Positions 1 to 8,298 of a stretch of 60,814 bases of DNA are shown here, one piece after another. Every line of letters begins with the position of its first letter. Within the stretch, counting starts at the first letter, position 1. Position numbers and translations under genes: made by a program. The notes below the pieces were generated by a model. The model ran no database searches. It was not told where the DNA came from and saw only the letters and a program-made list of their open reading frames with translations. This DNA comes from Clostridia bacterium (GTDB taxonomy: Bacteria > Bacillota > Clostridia > Christensenellales > UBA1242): positions 1 to 60,814 of the forward strand of contig JAFWBI010000001.1 in NCBI GenBank assembly GCA_017507215.1, in the 5' to 3' direction.

Positions 1-827
1 GCAAGCTCAGTTTCTGCCTGTTTCTTTGCACCAGGATTCATAAGTGGATTGTCACTCACTGACACAAACTCTTTGTAAACCTTGCTTATTCTATTGAAAA
101 ATTCTAAATACTCTGGCTCAATTTGGTCTAAAATCTTTCCGGTTTTCACCACCTGTTCTTTTTCAATGTCATCTCTGTTTAATGCTTGAACCACAACATC
201 TTCATATGTCACACCATATTTTCTTTCAAATTTGTGTCCACGTCTTTCGTTATCCATGCCATATGAAAGACCTTGAATAAAATCTTTTTCTAATCTGACA
301 GCATCAAAAGGATTTTCAATCGCATCAATTATCATTTTTGTTATATATAACGAGTTTTCATAATAGTTCGTTTTTTCTTCAATATACATTGAATCATAAA
401 TAAGCATTTTTTCGCCTTCTTCAAAAGCTTCATGGATTGCTGGAAGGTTTTCTTCTTCAATAAAGAATCTTTCTTTATCAATTTTTGAATATAACTTCAA
501 AGTTGACACTCTTCCAGAAACAAAGTCGTCAACGTAAGCATGAAATCCTTCATGAATTATGTTTTTGATTGCGTCTATTGCACTTAAATTGAATTTGAAG
601 AAATATAACTTGCCACTATCACTTCTAAGATAAAACGCTTCAGGGTCTCTAAAGCTTCCAATATTATCTGCAACAAATTTTGAACTATATTTGATTGCTA
701 TGGTTCTTGGTTTTCTGCCTTGAAACCTTGCAATCATGTTTTCAAGGTCTTGAAGTCGTTGCATCTTTTTTGACTGTGACATTTTTTCCCAGTTCAAAAG
801 AATATCAATAAATGCATTATTTTTCAT
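1..827 (-). CDS. Partial hypothetical protein with an HExxH motif (C-terminus beyond the window)
   Basis: An open frame starts at ATG 827-825 and runs without a stop off the left edge (275 codons visible). The start has a strong ribosome site (AGGGGAG, a few nt upstream) and a good promoter, so this is a real gene. Residues 92-96 read HEGFH followed by AYVDD, which matches the HExxH zinc-metallopeptidase signature. The surroundings are charged, with no signal peptide or membrane segment in the visible part. I do not recognise the family. A metal-dependent hydrolase is possible, but a single HExxH can occur by chance. It is divergent from trmL. Confidence 0.8.
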   Translation of the reverse strand, partial: MKNNAFIDILLNWEKMSQSKKMQRLQDLENMIARFQGRKPRTIAIKYSSKFVADNIGSFRDPEAFYLRSDSGKLYFFKFNLSAIDAIKNIIHEGFHAYVDDFVSGRVSTLKLYSKIDKERFFIEEENLPAIHEAFEEGEKMLIYDSMYIEEKTNYYENSLYITKMIIDAIENPFDAVRLEKDFIQGLSYGMDNERRGHKFERKYGVTYEDVVVQALNRDDIEKEQVVKTGKILDQIEPEYLEFFNRISKVYKEFVSVSDNPLMNPGAKKQAETEL

Positions 828-850
828 TGTTTTCTCCCCTTACACCCAAT

Positions 851-879
851 ATTATACCATATTTTAAGCACCTTTTCAA
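851..879 (-). promoter_or_regulatory. Sigma-A promoter for the edge gene
   Basis: Read on the minus strand: -35 TTGAAA (874-879), 17-nt spacer, -10 TATAAT (851-856), followed by AGGGGAG and the ATG at 827. Confidence 0.75.
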
Positions 880-921
880 TAGTTATAATAAAAAAACCTT
901 TTCAGATGCTATTTTCAAATT

Positions 922-950
922 GACAAACTTAAAATTTGAAACTATAATAT
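922..950 (+). promoter_or_regulatory. Sigma-A promoter for trmL
   Basis: Consensus TTGACA (922-927), 17-nt spacer, TATAAT (945-950). It lies 30 nt before the trmL ATG, leaving a short leader with GGAG at 971-974. Confidence 0.85.
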
Positions 951-980
951 TCTAGAAAATATCAAATTTTGGAGTGTTTT

Positions 981-1478
981 ATGATTAATATTGTTTTGGT
1001 TGAACCAGAAATTCCACAAAATGCTGGCAATATTGTTCGAACTGTTGCTGCAATCGGAGCAAACCTATTCATGGTTAAACCACTTGGTTTCATTTTAGAT
1101 GACAAACATTTCAAGCGTGCCGGAATGGACTATCGTGATTTTGCAAACGTTAAAGTTGTTGATTCTTTCAAAGAAATTTTAGACGCAAACCCAAACGCCG
1201 AATTTTTCTACGCAAGCACAAAATCAAAAAAAACTTACGCAGATGTTGCCTACCCTGATGGTTGCTTTATTGTTTTTGGAAAAGAAAGTTATGGACTCAG
1301 CGAAACCATCTTAAAAAACAACTATGACAAGTGCATAAGAATCCCTATGCACGAACGAGCAAGAAGTTTGAATCTTTCAAACTCAGTTGCAATTATTGCC
1401 TATGAAGCTATGCGCCAACAAAATTTTGACTCACTTCAAACCCAAGGCGAACTCACCGGCAGGTCTGAAAACGATTAA
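981..1478 (+). CDS. trmL: tRNA (cytidine/uridine-34 2'-O)-methyltransferase TrmL
   Basis: A 165-residue SPOUT-fold methyltransferase, the usual TrmL length. The family transfers a methyl group from S-adenosylmethionine to the wobble-base ribose of tRNA-Leu isoacceptors. Visible motifs are PEIPQNAGNIVR at residues 9-20, FGKESYG at 99-105 and RSLNLSNSVAII near 128-139, the last two forming the knotted cofactor site. An upstream TTG at 969 is in frame, but it precedes the GGAG ribosome site (971-974), so the ATG at 981 is preferred. The gene is monocistronic, with its own promoter and a terminator shared with the convergent metallopeptidase gene. Confidence 0.93.
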   Translation: MINIVLVEPEIPQNAGNIVRTVAAIGANLFMVKPLGFILDDKHFKRAGMDYRDFANVKVVDSFKEILDANPNAEFFYASTKSKKTYADVAYPDGCFIVFGKESYGLSETILKNNYDKCIRIPMHERARSLNLSNSVAIIAYEAMRQQNFDSLQTQGELTGRSEND

Positions 1479-1483
1479 ACTAA

Positions 1484-1507
1484 AAAAGAACCCTGATGGG
1501 TTCTTTT
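1484..1507. terminator. Bidirectional intrinsic terminator
   Basis: AAAAGAACCC (1484-1493), loop TGAT, GGGTTCTTTT (1498-1507): a 10-bp stem with A and T tracts, serving trmL and the convergent gene whose stop codon overlaps it. Confidence 0.85.
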
Positions 1508-2180
1508 AATTTGCAAATAAATTAAGCAAAATGCCATATTCTTTTATGGCTTTTTTAAGTTTATCAACATTTGGAAGAAATGTTGAAACCAAGTTCCAAA
1601 AAGCTTTGCTGTGATTCATTTCAACCAAGTGACAAAGCTCATGAACAATGACGTAATCAATAAGAGCCGGTGGAAGCATTATAACTCTGAAATTTAAGCA
1701 AATGGCTCCCCTGCTGTTGCACGAACCCCACCTGCCCTTGCTATCACCAATTCTAAATGAATTTGATTTTAGTTTGATTCGACTTTCAATAAACGCAAGA
1801 CGTTCTGACAAAATTTGTTTAGCCACTTTTTTATACCATAACTTCAAAGTTTTTAAAATTTTGTCTGGTTCTGTTTTGTTTGACATCACAATTTGAAACT
1901 TGTCATTTGTTTCAATCTTTTTTATGTTGTCTAAAACAAGTGAATAACGATTGCCATAAAGCAAGAATTTTTTATAGTTCACAACATCGTCAAATTTTGA
2001 CTTTACCCTGTTGACCATAAAAAGCTTTTCACGAATCCAGTCTTGCTTTTCTGCAACAAACTGGTTAATGACTGAATCTTTCATTGTTATTGGTGCTTTC
2101 ACAACAACATTGCCATCTTTTAAAACCGTGAGTGACAATGTTCGCCTGTTCGACCTTTCTATATAATCTGGAGTAATCAT
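1506..2180 (-). CDS. YgjP-like (DUF45/WLM-type) zinc metallopeptidase
   Basis: This 224-residue protein has the layout of the YgjP/DUF45 family: an N-terminal beta-rich half, then KGRWGSC around residues 148-154, then HELCH at 180-184 and a third probable zinc ligand H190 in MNHS. The family is related to minimal M48/SprT-type peptidases. Its substrates are poorly known, and a restriction-system-linked role has been noted for some members. No signal peptide or membrane segment is seen. The ATG at 2180 lies exactly 6 nt after a TATAAT box and has no ribosome site, so the mRNA is probably leaderless. It is convergent with trmL and divergent from the PadR-type gene. Confidence 0.88.
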   Translation of the reverse strand: MITPDYIERSNRRTLSLTVLKDGNVVVKAPITMKDSVINQFVAEKQDWIREKLFMVNRVKSKFDDVVNYKKFLLYGNRYSLVLDNIKKIETNDKFQIVMSNKTEPDKILKTLKLWYKKVAKQILSERLAFIESRIKLKSNSFRIGDSKGRWGSCNSRGAICLNFRVIMLPPALIDYVIVHELCHLVEMNHSKAFWNLVSTFLPNVDKLKKAIKEYGILLNLFAN

Positions 2181-2186
2181 ACAAAA

Positions 2187-2215
2187 ATTATACTACAAAA
2201 CTTTAAATATTTAAA
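2187..2215 (-). promoter_or_regulatory. Promoter giving a probable leaderless mRNA
   Basis: Minus strand: weak -35 TTTAAA (2210-2215), 17-nt spacer, -10 TATAAT (2187-2192), then six bases and the ATG of the YgjP-like gene. Transcription should begin at or next to the start codon. Confidence 0.6.
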
Positions 2216-2308
2216 CTAATATTTTATCGCTAAATTTCATTTTGTTTGTTATTTTAAAAATTAAATGGAATTTATTTGTCGCAAAACCCCTTTAAACGCT
2301 TAATTTAT

Positions 2309-2337
2309 TTGACTTGAAAGAATATTAATACTATTAT
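2309..2337 (+). promoter_or_regulatory. Sigma-A promoter for the PadR-type gene
   Basis: TTGACT (2309-2314), 17-nt spacer, TATTAT (2332-2337), 54 nt before the chosen ATG. Confidence 0.65.
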
Positions 2338-2391
2338 TATATTAGTTAAAAGTATAAGTTTTTGCACAAATTACTTATAAAGGTAGTGAGT

Positions 2392-4944
2392 ATGAAAAAT
2401 ATTGATAGCGATTTAATTCGTGGTAACATTGATACAATCATTTTAACCACTATGCTTGATGGCGACAAATATGGTCTTGACATCATCAAAGAAGTTGAAA
2501 TTCGAAGCAATGGAACTTACGAACTTAAACAACCAACTTTATATAGCTGTTTGAAGCGTCTTGAAAATCAAGAGCTTATTTCGTCATATTGGCTTGATAG
2601 CGATATTGGTGGAAGAAGACACTATTATAAACTTACTGAAAAAGGCAAAGAATCTCTTCTTCAAAAACAAGAAGAATGGGCTAAGTCTAAGTTTATCATC
2701 GACAATCTTTTAAGCAACCACAACTACGAAGAATATCGTTTGGTTAAAAAAGAAGATTATGACAAAATCATTGAAGGCAAACAATTTGAGTATTCTCCTG
2801 AAAACTCGCCTTCAAGCACTACCACCCCAGACACTACTGATGAAGTTGATGAAACTGAAAATGACGAAAACAATGATGAAGAAATCGTTTTAGATGAAAA
2901 CGTTAATCACTTTGAAAATCTTGAAGATGCTGATGATGACATCAGCGAAAACGACAACCTTGTTGAAACCTTTGACGAAGTTGAAGAAGATGAATCTGAT
3001 GAAAACGAGATTGATAAACTCACTGAAAATGAAGAATCTTATGTTTTCAATGATGATGATTCAGTTTCTGAAAAACGAATCGACTATAACGATGATAGCG
3101 ATGACGCTGAAGCCGACTACCCTAACCAAAAAAGATTTAAAATTCCTAGCATTTATGACAAAATCACCATCGACGAAAACGTTTCTCTAGAAGACGAACC
3201 TGAAGAAGACTTTGAAGAAAGTGAAGAAATTTCAGAAGAAGATGATGATGAAACAGTTGTTTCAATCTATTCAGAGTTCGACACAGATGAAGATTCACTT
3301 GATGAATCTGACGAAAACGAAGAAGACGAACCACTTTATGATGATTTTGATTTAGGCACAAATGCCGATGAAGATGATGAAGAAGACTCTTCCCCAGTTT
3401 ATTACTCCCACTATGACGAAGAAACTGCTGACGAAGATGACGACTTAAACGTTCCAATTTCTCAACCAGTTGACCAATCTCAAAACGAACTAAACATTCT
3501 TGCTAGACTCAGAAAACAAGAAGACGAAGAAATCAATGAATATGTCGGCGACAAAAATTCTTACATAAATCACTTAAATCAAAATGACGAAATTGAAAAC
3601 TTGAAACGTGACGACCTTAATGTTGTTCAAGAAGATTTGCTTTCTGCTGACTATTTGAGCCAAAGCACTATTGATTCAAAAATCAATGAATTCACTTCTG
3701 CTATTGACGAATTAAATAAATTTTCATCTGAGCCTTATGGTTCAGAAATTAAAAACGCCATTGAAGATGATGAAATTATTGAAATGCAAGATGTTGAACT
3801 TGAAGAAGAGCTCATCAACGACACAAATTCTCATGAAGAATCTGAAGATATTATTGAATTTAAAGAAAACACACAAGAAACTCTTGAAGATTTCGACAGC
3901 TATCTTGATGAACTTAAAGAACTCGAAAACAATGAAAACAATGGCTTCTTCAACAGTTTAGACTCTTCAGACTATGCTCAGCAAAATAAATTCCAATCTG
4001 AATTTAACACTGTCACATTTGATTCTCTTGACGATTTTGATGAAAGCGATTCATCTGACGCATCTTTTGAGAAACAAGTTGAAGATTACAACAACCAATA
4101 TGGTTATAATCAAACATCAACTGACAAATATGAAGAAGAAACTTACAGCAAATCAGTTCAAGAACTTGACGATGAAATTGCCGATAATTTTGCTTCATTT
4201 GATGAAATTATTTCAAGAAGCGCAAATGATTACACATCAAACACAACAAACTATGTGACAAATGATGAATATCAAACATTCACACCAAGATTCACTGAAA
4301 ACAACTATAAGCAAAAACTTAGCAACCTTTCAGCCTATTCAAAAGTTAATGTTGATGAGCCTGTTCAAGAACATAAAGAATCTTCTGAAGAAATCATGAA
4401 CAAAGTTAAAGACATTCAAACACTTAGAGCTGAATTTGCAGAAGAAGGAATTTGCGTTAAAGAATATAAAAAAGCAAATGGTCATGACGACGTTGACAGA
4501 ACTTATTTGCTTTCAAACAAAATCAATCTTGTGAAAAGTTTGATACTTCTCTTTGGATATGTGTTTGTTCTTTCAGCTGTTTATATCATCATGAACAACA
4601 CAAGCGCAAACACCATTCACAATTTCTCATTCAAATATTTCTTGTTTGGATTCATTCCTTTTGGAATTTATGCACTATATCATACAGTTATGTTTGTGAT
4701 TAGCCCATATAAAAAGGTTCCTGCAAAGTTCGCTCCAAGAATAATGATATTTATTTCTGTGATTATCACAATTCAGTTGCTTTTAATCACATATTGCGTT
4801 AACTTGCAACTTGGTTTCTACAGTTTCTCACAAAGCCACTATAACCATTTGATTTGGGTGATTCCAACAATCATCAGTTTTGCCCCAATCATTTCAAATT
4901 TGATTTATATGGCATTATATTATTCTAAAAACTTTAACGTTTAA
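2392..4944 (+). CDS. PadR-type winged-helix protein with a giant acidic linker and four C-terminal membrane helices
   Basis: This 850-residue protein has three parts. Residues 1-110 form a PadR-like winged helix-turn-helix (GDKYGLDIIKEVE, then QPTLYSCLKRLE, then GGRRHYYKLTEKG). Residues about 130-690 are low-complexity and dominated by Asp, Glu, Ser and Asn, with almost no basic stretches. Residues about 709-845 contain four hydrophobic helices (near 709-733, 745-770, 783-806, 818-845). Ordinary PadR regulators are 100-180 residues and cytosolic, so this is a membrane-tethered version. AAAGG before ATG 2392 supports that start over the in-frame TTG at 2362. The target genes are unknown. It is transcribed alone and ends at a strong bidirectional terminator. 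Confidence 0.85.
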   Translation: MKNIDSDLIRGNIDTIILTTMLDGDKYGLDIIKEVEIRSNGTYELKQPTLYSCLKRLENQELISSYWLDSDIGGRRHYYKLTEKGKESLLQKQEEWAKSKFIIDNLLSNHNYEEYRLVKKEDYDKIIEGKQFEYSPENSPSSTTTPDTTDEVDETENDENNDEEIVLDENVNHFENLEDADDDISENDNLVETFDEVEEDESDENEIDKLTENEESYVFNDDDSVSEKRIDYNDDSDDAEADYPNQKRFKIPSIYDKITIDENVSLEDEPEEDFEESEEISEEDDDETVVSIYSEFDTDEDSLDESDENEEDEPLYDDFDLGTNADEDDEEDSSPVYYSHYDEETADEDDDLNVPISQPVDQSQNELNILARLRKQEDEEINEYVGDKNSYINHLNQNDEIENLKRDDLNVVQEDLLSADYLSQSTIDSKINEFTSAIDELNKFSSEPYGSEIKNAIEDDEIIEMQDVELEEELINDTNSHEESEDIIEFKENTQETLEDFDSYLDELKELENNENNGFFNSLDSSDYAQQNKFQSEFNTVTFDSLDDFDESDSSDASFEKQVEDYNNQYGYNQTSTDKYEEETYSKSVQELDDEIADNFASFDEIISRSANDYTSNTTNYVTNDEYQTFTPRFTENNYKQKLSNLSAYSKVNVDEPVQEHKESSEEIMNKVKDIQTLRAEFAEEGICVKEYKKANGHDDVDRTYLLSNKINLVKSLILLFGYVFVLSAVYIIMNNTSANTIHNFSFKYFLFGFIPFGIYALYHTVMFVISPYKKVPAKFAPRIMIFISVIITIQLLLITYCVNLQLGFYSFSQSHYNHLIWVIPTIISFAPIISNLIYMALYYSKNFNV

Positions 4945-4947
4945 AAA

Positions 4948-4978
4948 AATAACACCTAATTAATCATTAGGTGTTATT
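4948..4978. terminator. Bidirectional intrinsic terminator
   Basis: Perfect 13-bp stem AATAACACCTAAT (4948-4960) / ATTAGGTGTTATT (4966-4978), loop TAATC, flanked by A and T tracts. It separates the PadR-type gene from the convergent membrane-protein gene. Confidence 0.9.
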
Positions 4979-5841
4979 TTTTTTAGTTGTTTAAATGAAT
5001 TGACAATCATGTAAATCGCAATCGTAATTGCAAACACCATGACAGCTGCTCCTGTTAGTGGAAGCATCCACTTGCTAAAACTTTCTGTTTCTGCCCCACC
5101 AAAAACGGTTAACATCGCCGTTTCAAGCGTAAACATTGACACAGATGCAGCAATAAGTGAAATCATCTTTGCAGCCGAATAAACTGGGCTGTTATATTTT
5201 TTATATCTAACAATATTAATAATTGCAAATGTGAATGTGAAGAATGTGTATGCAGCAATCGCAATAGTTGTTATCATGTGATATTTGATTTCTTTTCCAC
5301 CTAGTGAAACTATTGTAATGATAACTGAAAGTGCAAGGTTCATAACCAGCAAAAGCCACCCACAAAATCTATATTTTTTCAGTTCAATATTTCTTTCTTC
5401 AGCAGGTTTATATGCTCTTGTGTGGCGAACCAAGAAAAATCTCATAACTGCCAAAATCACATAATATGCAAACATTGAATAGAACCAAAGCGAGTGTTGA
5501 CTGACACCTAAAAAAAGTTGAAAAATCGCAAACGCTGTGTTCCAAACAAGCGAGCCATAAAGCGAAATGTTTATTCGAAGATTCACATCTGAAAAATATT
5601 TGCTTAGATACTTATTATTTCTTTTCAGCCCTTTTAAAAATTTTATAATCTTTGGCATTCTGAAACAAATGGCTAAAAGCACATAAAACGAAAGCAGATA
5701 TGACAATATTGCAAGAATGTTAGTGCTGTCGAAATAAACAAGTGACAGCACCAAAAATGCCACCGAAATCGGTGTGAGCAAAATTAAAATAGCAATATGT
5801 GGAAACAAGAGCTTCCAGCCTAATTTCTTCCAATCAATCAT
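4960..5841 (-). CDS. Polytopic membrane protein of unknown function
   Basis: A 293-residue, strongly hydrophobic protein with about eight predicted membrane helices, for example near residues 12-34, 43-63, 95-118, 119-136, 160-180, 188-210, 222-245 and 262-285. Short basic loops lie between them (KGLKRNNKY, RHTRAYKPAEERN). I recognise no catalytic or transport motif. An AGGTGA ribosome site precedes the ATG at 5841. The gene lies directly downstream of the cardiolipin synthase gene on the same strand, so co-transcription is likely, although a possible TTGCAC-16-TATAAT promoter lies at the end of that gene. Confidence 0.8.
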   Translation of the reverse strand: MIDWKKLGWKLLFPHIAILILLTPISVAFLVLSLVYFDSTNILAILSYLLSFYVLLAICFRMPKIIKFLKGLKRNNKYLSKYFSDVNLRINISLYGSLVWNTAFAIFQLFLGVSQHSLWFYSMFAYYVILAVMRFFLVRHTRAYKPAEERNIELKKYRFCGWLLLVMNLALSVIITIVSLGGKEIKYHMITTIAIAAYTFFTFTFAIINIVRYKKYNSPVYSAAKMISLIAASVSMFTLETAMLTVFGGAETESFSKWMLPLTGAAVMVFAITIAIYMIVNSFKQLKKITPND

Positions 5842-5869
5842 AAAATCACCTAAATATAATTATAATCAT

Positions 5870-7438
5870 TTAAAGCATTGGTGCAAATATTCTAACCAGT
5901 GCACGGAAAAATCTATTAAAAATATTTGTTTTAAGCATAGATTTTTTAATTTCAATCGACTTTGAAAGTGTGTCATCAATATCACTTTTAATGTCTTTTA
6001 TTGAATCAGTGCCAAACATGAAAACACCATTTTCAAAATGATGAACCAAACTTCTATAGTCAAGATTAATCGTTCCAATCATGGCAACGTCGTCATCTGC
6101 AACATAGGTTTTTGCGTGAATGAATCCAGGCTTATATTCATAGATTCGAACACCCGCATCAATAAACCTTTTGTAAAAACTTTTTGTCATGTTAAACACA
6201 ATTTTTTTATCTGGAATGTGTGGAACAACAATTCGAACATCAACACCACGCAGTGCAGCATTTTCAATGCTTACACAAAGCTCATTATCAATGATTAAAT
6301 ATGGCGTTGTGATATAAACATATTTCGTTGCACTTGAAAGCATGTTTTGAATAACTGTCTTTCCCACTCTTCTTTCATAAAGTGGCTTTGGACCATCTCC
6401 AAATGGAACAACATATCCTTTTGAATCAATGCCTTTTGCTTTCGGAAAAAGTTCAATTTTTGTTTCCGGAACATTCTTCACATTGATTCCAAAATCAATC
6501 ATAAACAGTTCCGTCATTTCCCAAACAGCTTCGCCTTCAAGTCGAATGCCGACATCCTTCCAGTGTCCAAATCTTTGAACTTCTCCGATATATTCATCTG
6601 CAATATTGATTCCACCGGTGTAGCCCACCAAACCATCAATCACTGTGATTTTTCTGTGGCTTCTGTTGTTGAATTCATTATCTGCTTGACCACGCAGTCT
6701 TGAAAACGGAGTTGCTTCAATTCCAAATTTTTTCAAATGTTTTGCATAGTTTCCAGGAAGTGTAGACATGCAGCCAATATCATCAAAAACAACTCTCACT
6801 TCAACACCTTCAGCTGCCTTTTCTTTTAAAATTTCAAGAATAGAATTCCAGAATTTTCCTTCTTCTATTATGAAATATTCAATAAAAATGAACTTTTTTG
6901 CGTTTTTTAAGTCGATAAGCAAACTTTTATAATATTCTTTTCCACTTGAAAAATATGTTTGTTTAGTGTTTGAAAATAGGTGCGTTTCAGCAATATCACA
7001 AAGCATTTTTGCTTGACTAGCAACAACAGCATTTTCTTTTTCAAACTCTTCAAAAAGCTTTGAATCATCTTTTTTATAAGACATTTGCTTTAAGTGTTTA
7101 AGTCTTCTAATAAATTTCTTTTTGAGTTTTCGTGATGCAAAAATAAAGTATAGCATAAGCCCGGCAACTGGAACAATCAAAACGAAAAGCATCCACGGGA
7201 TTTTATAGTCAGGATTATCGTCAGACGCTATAATTTTAAGCTCAACTGCAAATGTTGTGACATACATTGCAATATAAAAATATGGCACAAAAATACACAG
7301 TGCCGTTGTCACTGCAATAATTGAAAGCACTTCAAATGCTGTAATCATAAACGCAACAATATATCTGCCTGGAATGTAATTTATAACTCGTTCTTCAAAT
7401 TTGTTATTTCCAATACTGACCTTAATTTTTCTTTTCAT
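5870..7438 (-). CDS. cls: Cardiolipin synthase (phospholipase D superfamily)
   Basis: A 522-residue membrane-bound enzyme that condenses phosphatidylglycerol to cardiolipin and glycerol. Two N-terminal membrane helices (about residues 28-65 and 83-100, PLDc_N region) precede two catalytic HKD motifs: H261-x-K263-x4-D268 and H441-x-K443-x4-D448. Length and layout match bacterial Cls/ClsA. The longer frame from 7471 begins inside a terminator hairpin, whereas ATG 7438 has the ribosome site AAGGGA, so 7438 is preferred. No separate promoter is visible between this gene and the terminator of the ABC operon upstream, so expression may depend on readthrough. Confidence 0.93.
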   Translation of the reverse strand: MKRKIKVSIGNNKFEERVINYIPGRYIVAFMITAFEVLSIIAVTTALCIFVPYFYIAMYVTTFAVELKIIASDDNPDYKIPWMLFVLIVPVAGLMLYFIFASRKLKKKFIRRLKHLKQMSYKKDDSKLFEEFEKENAVVASQAKMLCDIAETHLFSNTKQTYFSSGKEYYKSLLIDLKNAKKFIFIEYFIIEEGKFWNSILEILKEKAAEGVEVRVVFDDIGCMSTLPGNYAKHLKKFGIEATPFSRLRGQADNEFNNRSHRKITVIDGLVGYTGGINIADEYIGEVQRFGHWKDVGIRLEGEAVWEMTELFMIDFGINVKNVPETKIELFPKAKGIDSKGYVVPFGDGPKPLYERRVGKTVIQNMLSSATKYVYITTPYLIIDNELCVSIENAALRGVDVRIVVPHIPDKKIVFNMTKSFYKRFIDAGVRIYEYKPGFIHAKTYVADDDVAMIGTINLDYRSLVHHFENGVFMFGTDSIKDIKSDIDDTLSKSIEIKKSMLKTNIFNRFFRALVRIFAPML

Positions 7439-7460
7439 ACCATTTCCCTTAAACACAAAC

Positions 7461-7486
7461 AAGCGAAGCATAAAACTGCTTCGCTT
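7461..7486 (-). terminator. Terminator-like hairpin between the ABC operon and cls
   Basis: AAGCGAAGC (7461-7469) pairs with GCTTCGCTT (7478-7486), a 9-bp stem. On the minus strand it is followed by GTTTGTGTTT, an imperfect U tract, so termination may be partial. Confidence 0.6.
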
Positions 7487-7490
7487 AAAT

Positions 7491-8297
7491 TTAAACTAAA
7501 CTTGTTTTTGAAAGAATTGCCTTGCTTCCAAATCCAATTCCAACGCTGAAACCAAATGAACCAGCAAGACACAAAATCAAGTTTATGATTCCAGAGTCTA
7601 ATGGAGTGATGATTGGAATCATCATAAACATTAACATTCCAATCGCAAACGCCATCAAAAGTGAAAGCCATAATCTTTGTTTTGCAAACACGCTTGCAAG
7701 AACATAGATTGAAGCAAATATTCCAGTGAGTGCCATTTTTGAAAGGATACACATTACAACGTTGAAGGCATTTGCAGAACCCAAATCAAATGGAAGCCCA
7801 GCAACAACGCCACCAATCATAGAGCCAATGAAGAATGTGAGAATCATTGAAGCTCCTGCAACAAAACAAACTATTGTTTTTGAAACGACATAATCACCTT
7901 TTTTGCTTCTAACAGTGAATAAGTTTTTCGCATATCCACTTCTAAAGTCTTCACCAACAAATAGACAAACAAACACAGAAATTCCAAAGAACATCATGTT
8001 TATATTACACATACTTGTAATGCTCATTGCTCCCATTGCATCAGCAGAAGCATCTTTTGTTGATGTGCCAATAATCTGCCAAACAGTGTCAAACCCTTCC
8101 ATAACAGTTTCTTTGCCTGTTTGTGGGTCAACTGAAACTGTGCCATCCATCATGGTTACCATAACGATAATCAAAATTGGAATCACAAGTGAAACTCCAA
8201 TCATGATATAGAAAAGTGGCGATGTCAACATTCTTCTAAAGTCAACACCAAGCATGCTTTTTACTCTTTTTTTGAAAGTGTTTTTTTCGAAATTCAT
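7491..8297 (-). CDS. ABC-2 type transporter permease (first copy)
   Basis: A 268-residue integral membrane protein with about six hydrophobic helices, in the style of ABC-2 permeases of the BcrB/lantibiotic-immunity type. A first helix lies near residues 28-50, a long extracytoplasmic loop rich in Thr, Asp and Met follows, and the remaining helices sit in the C-terminal two thirds. The ATG at 8297 (MNFEKNTF) is preceded by AAAGGGGG and starts 1 nt after the stop of the ATPase gene. It should pair with the ATPase at 8299-9204. It resembles the second permease at 9217-10038 in its N-terminus (KSML-VDF-R), which suggests duplication. The substrate is unknown; peptide antibiotic export or immunity is a common role. 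Confidence 0.85.
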   Translation of the reverse strand: MNFEKNTFKKRVKSMLGVDFRRMLTSPLFYIMIGVSLVIPILIIVMVTMMDGTVSVDPQTGKETVMEGFDTVWQIIGTSTKDASADAMGAMSITSMCNINMMFFGISVFVCLFVGEDFRSGYAKNLFTVRSKKGDYVVSKTIVCFVAGASMILTFFIGSMIGGVVAGLPFDLGSANAFNVVMCILSKMALTGIFASIYVLASVFAKQRLWLSLLMAFAIGMLMFMMIPIITPLDSGIINLILCLAGSFGFSVGIGFGSKAILSKTSLV

Positions 8298-8298
8298 A

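Noticed and set aside
3164..3457. Antisense frame within the acidic region of the PadR-type gene
   Set aside because: Repetitive GAA/GAT codons read as TTC/ATC on the other strand and give Leu/His/Arg-rich artefacts; the same applies to frames opposite the acidic part of the FtsK-like gene.
7439..7471. Longer N-terminus for the cardiolipin synthase
   Set aside because: The start at 7471 lies inside the terminator hairpin of the preceding operon; ATG 7438 has a proper ribosome site.
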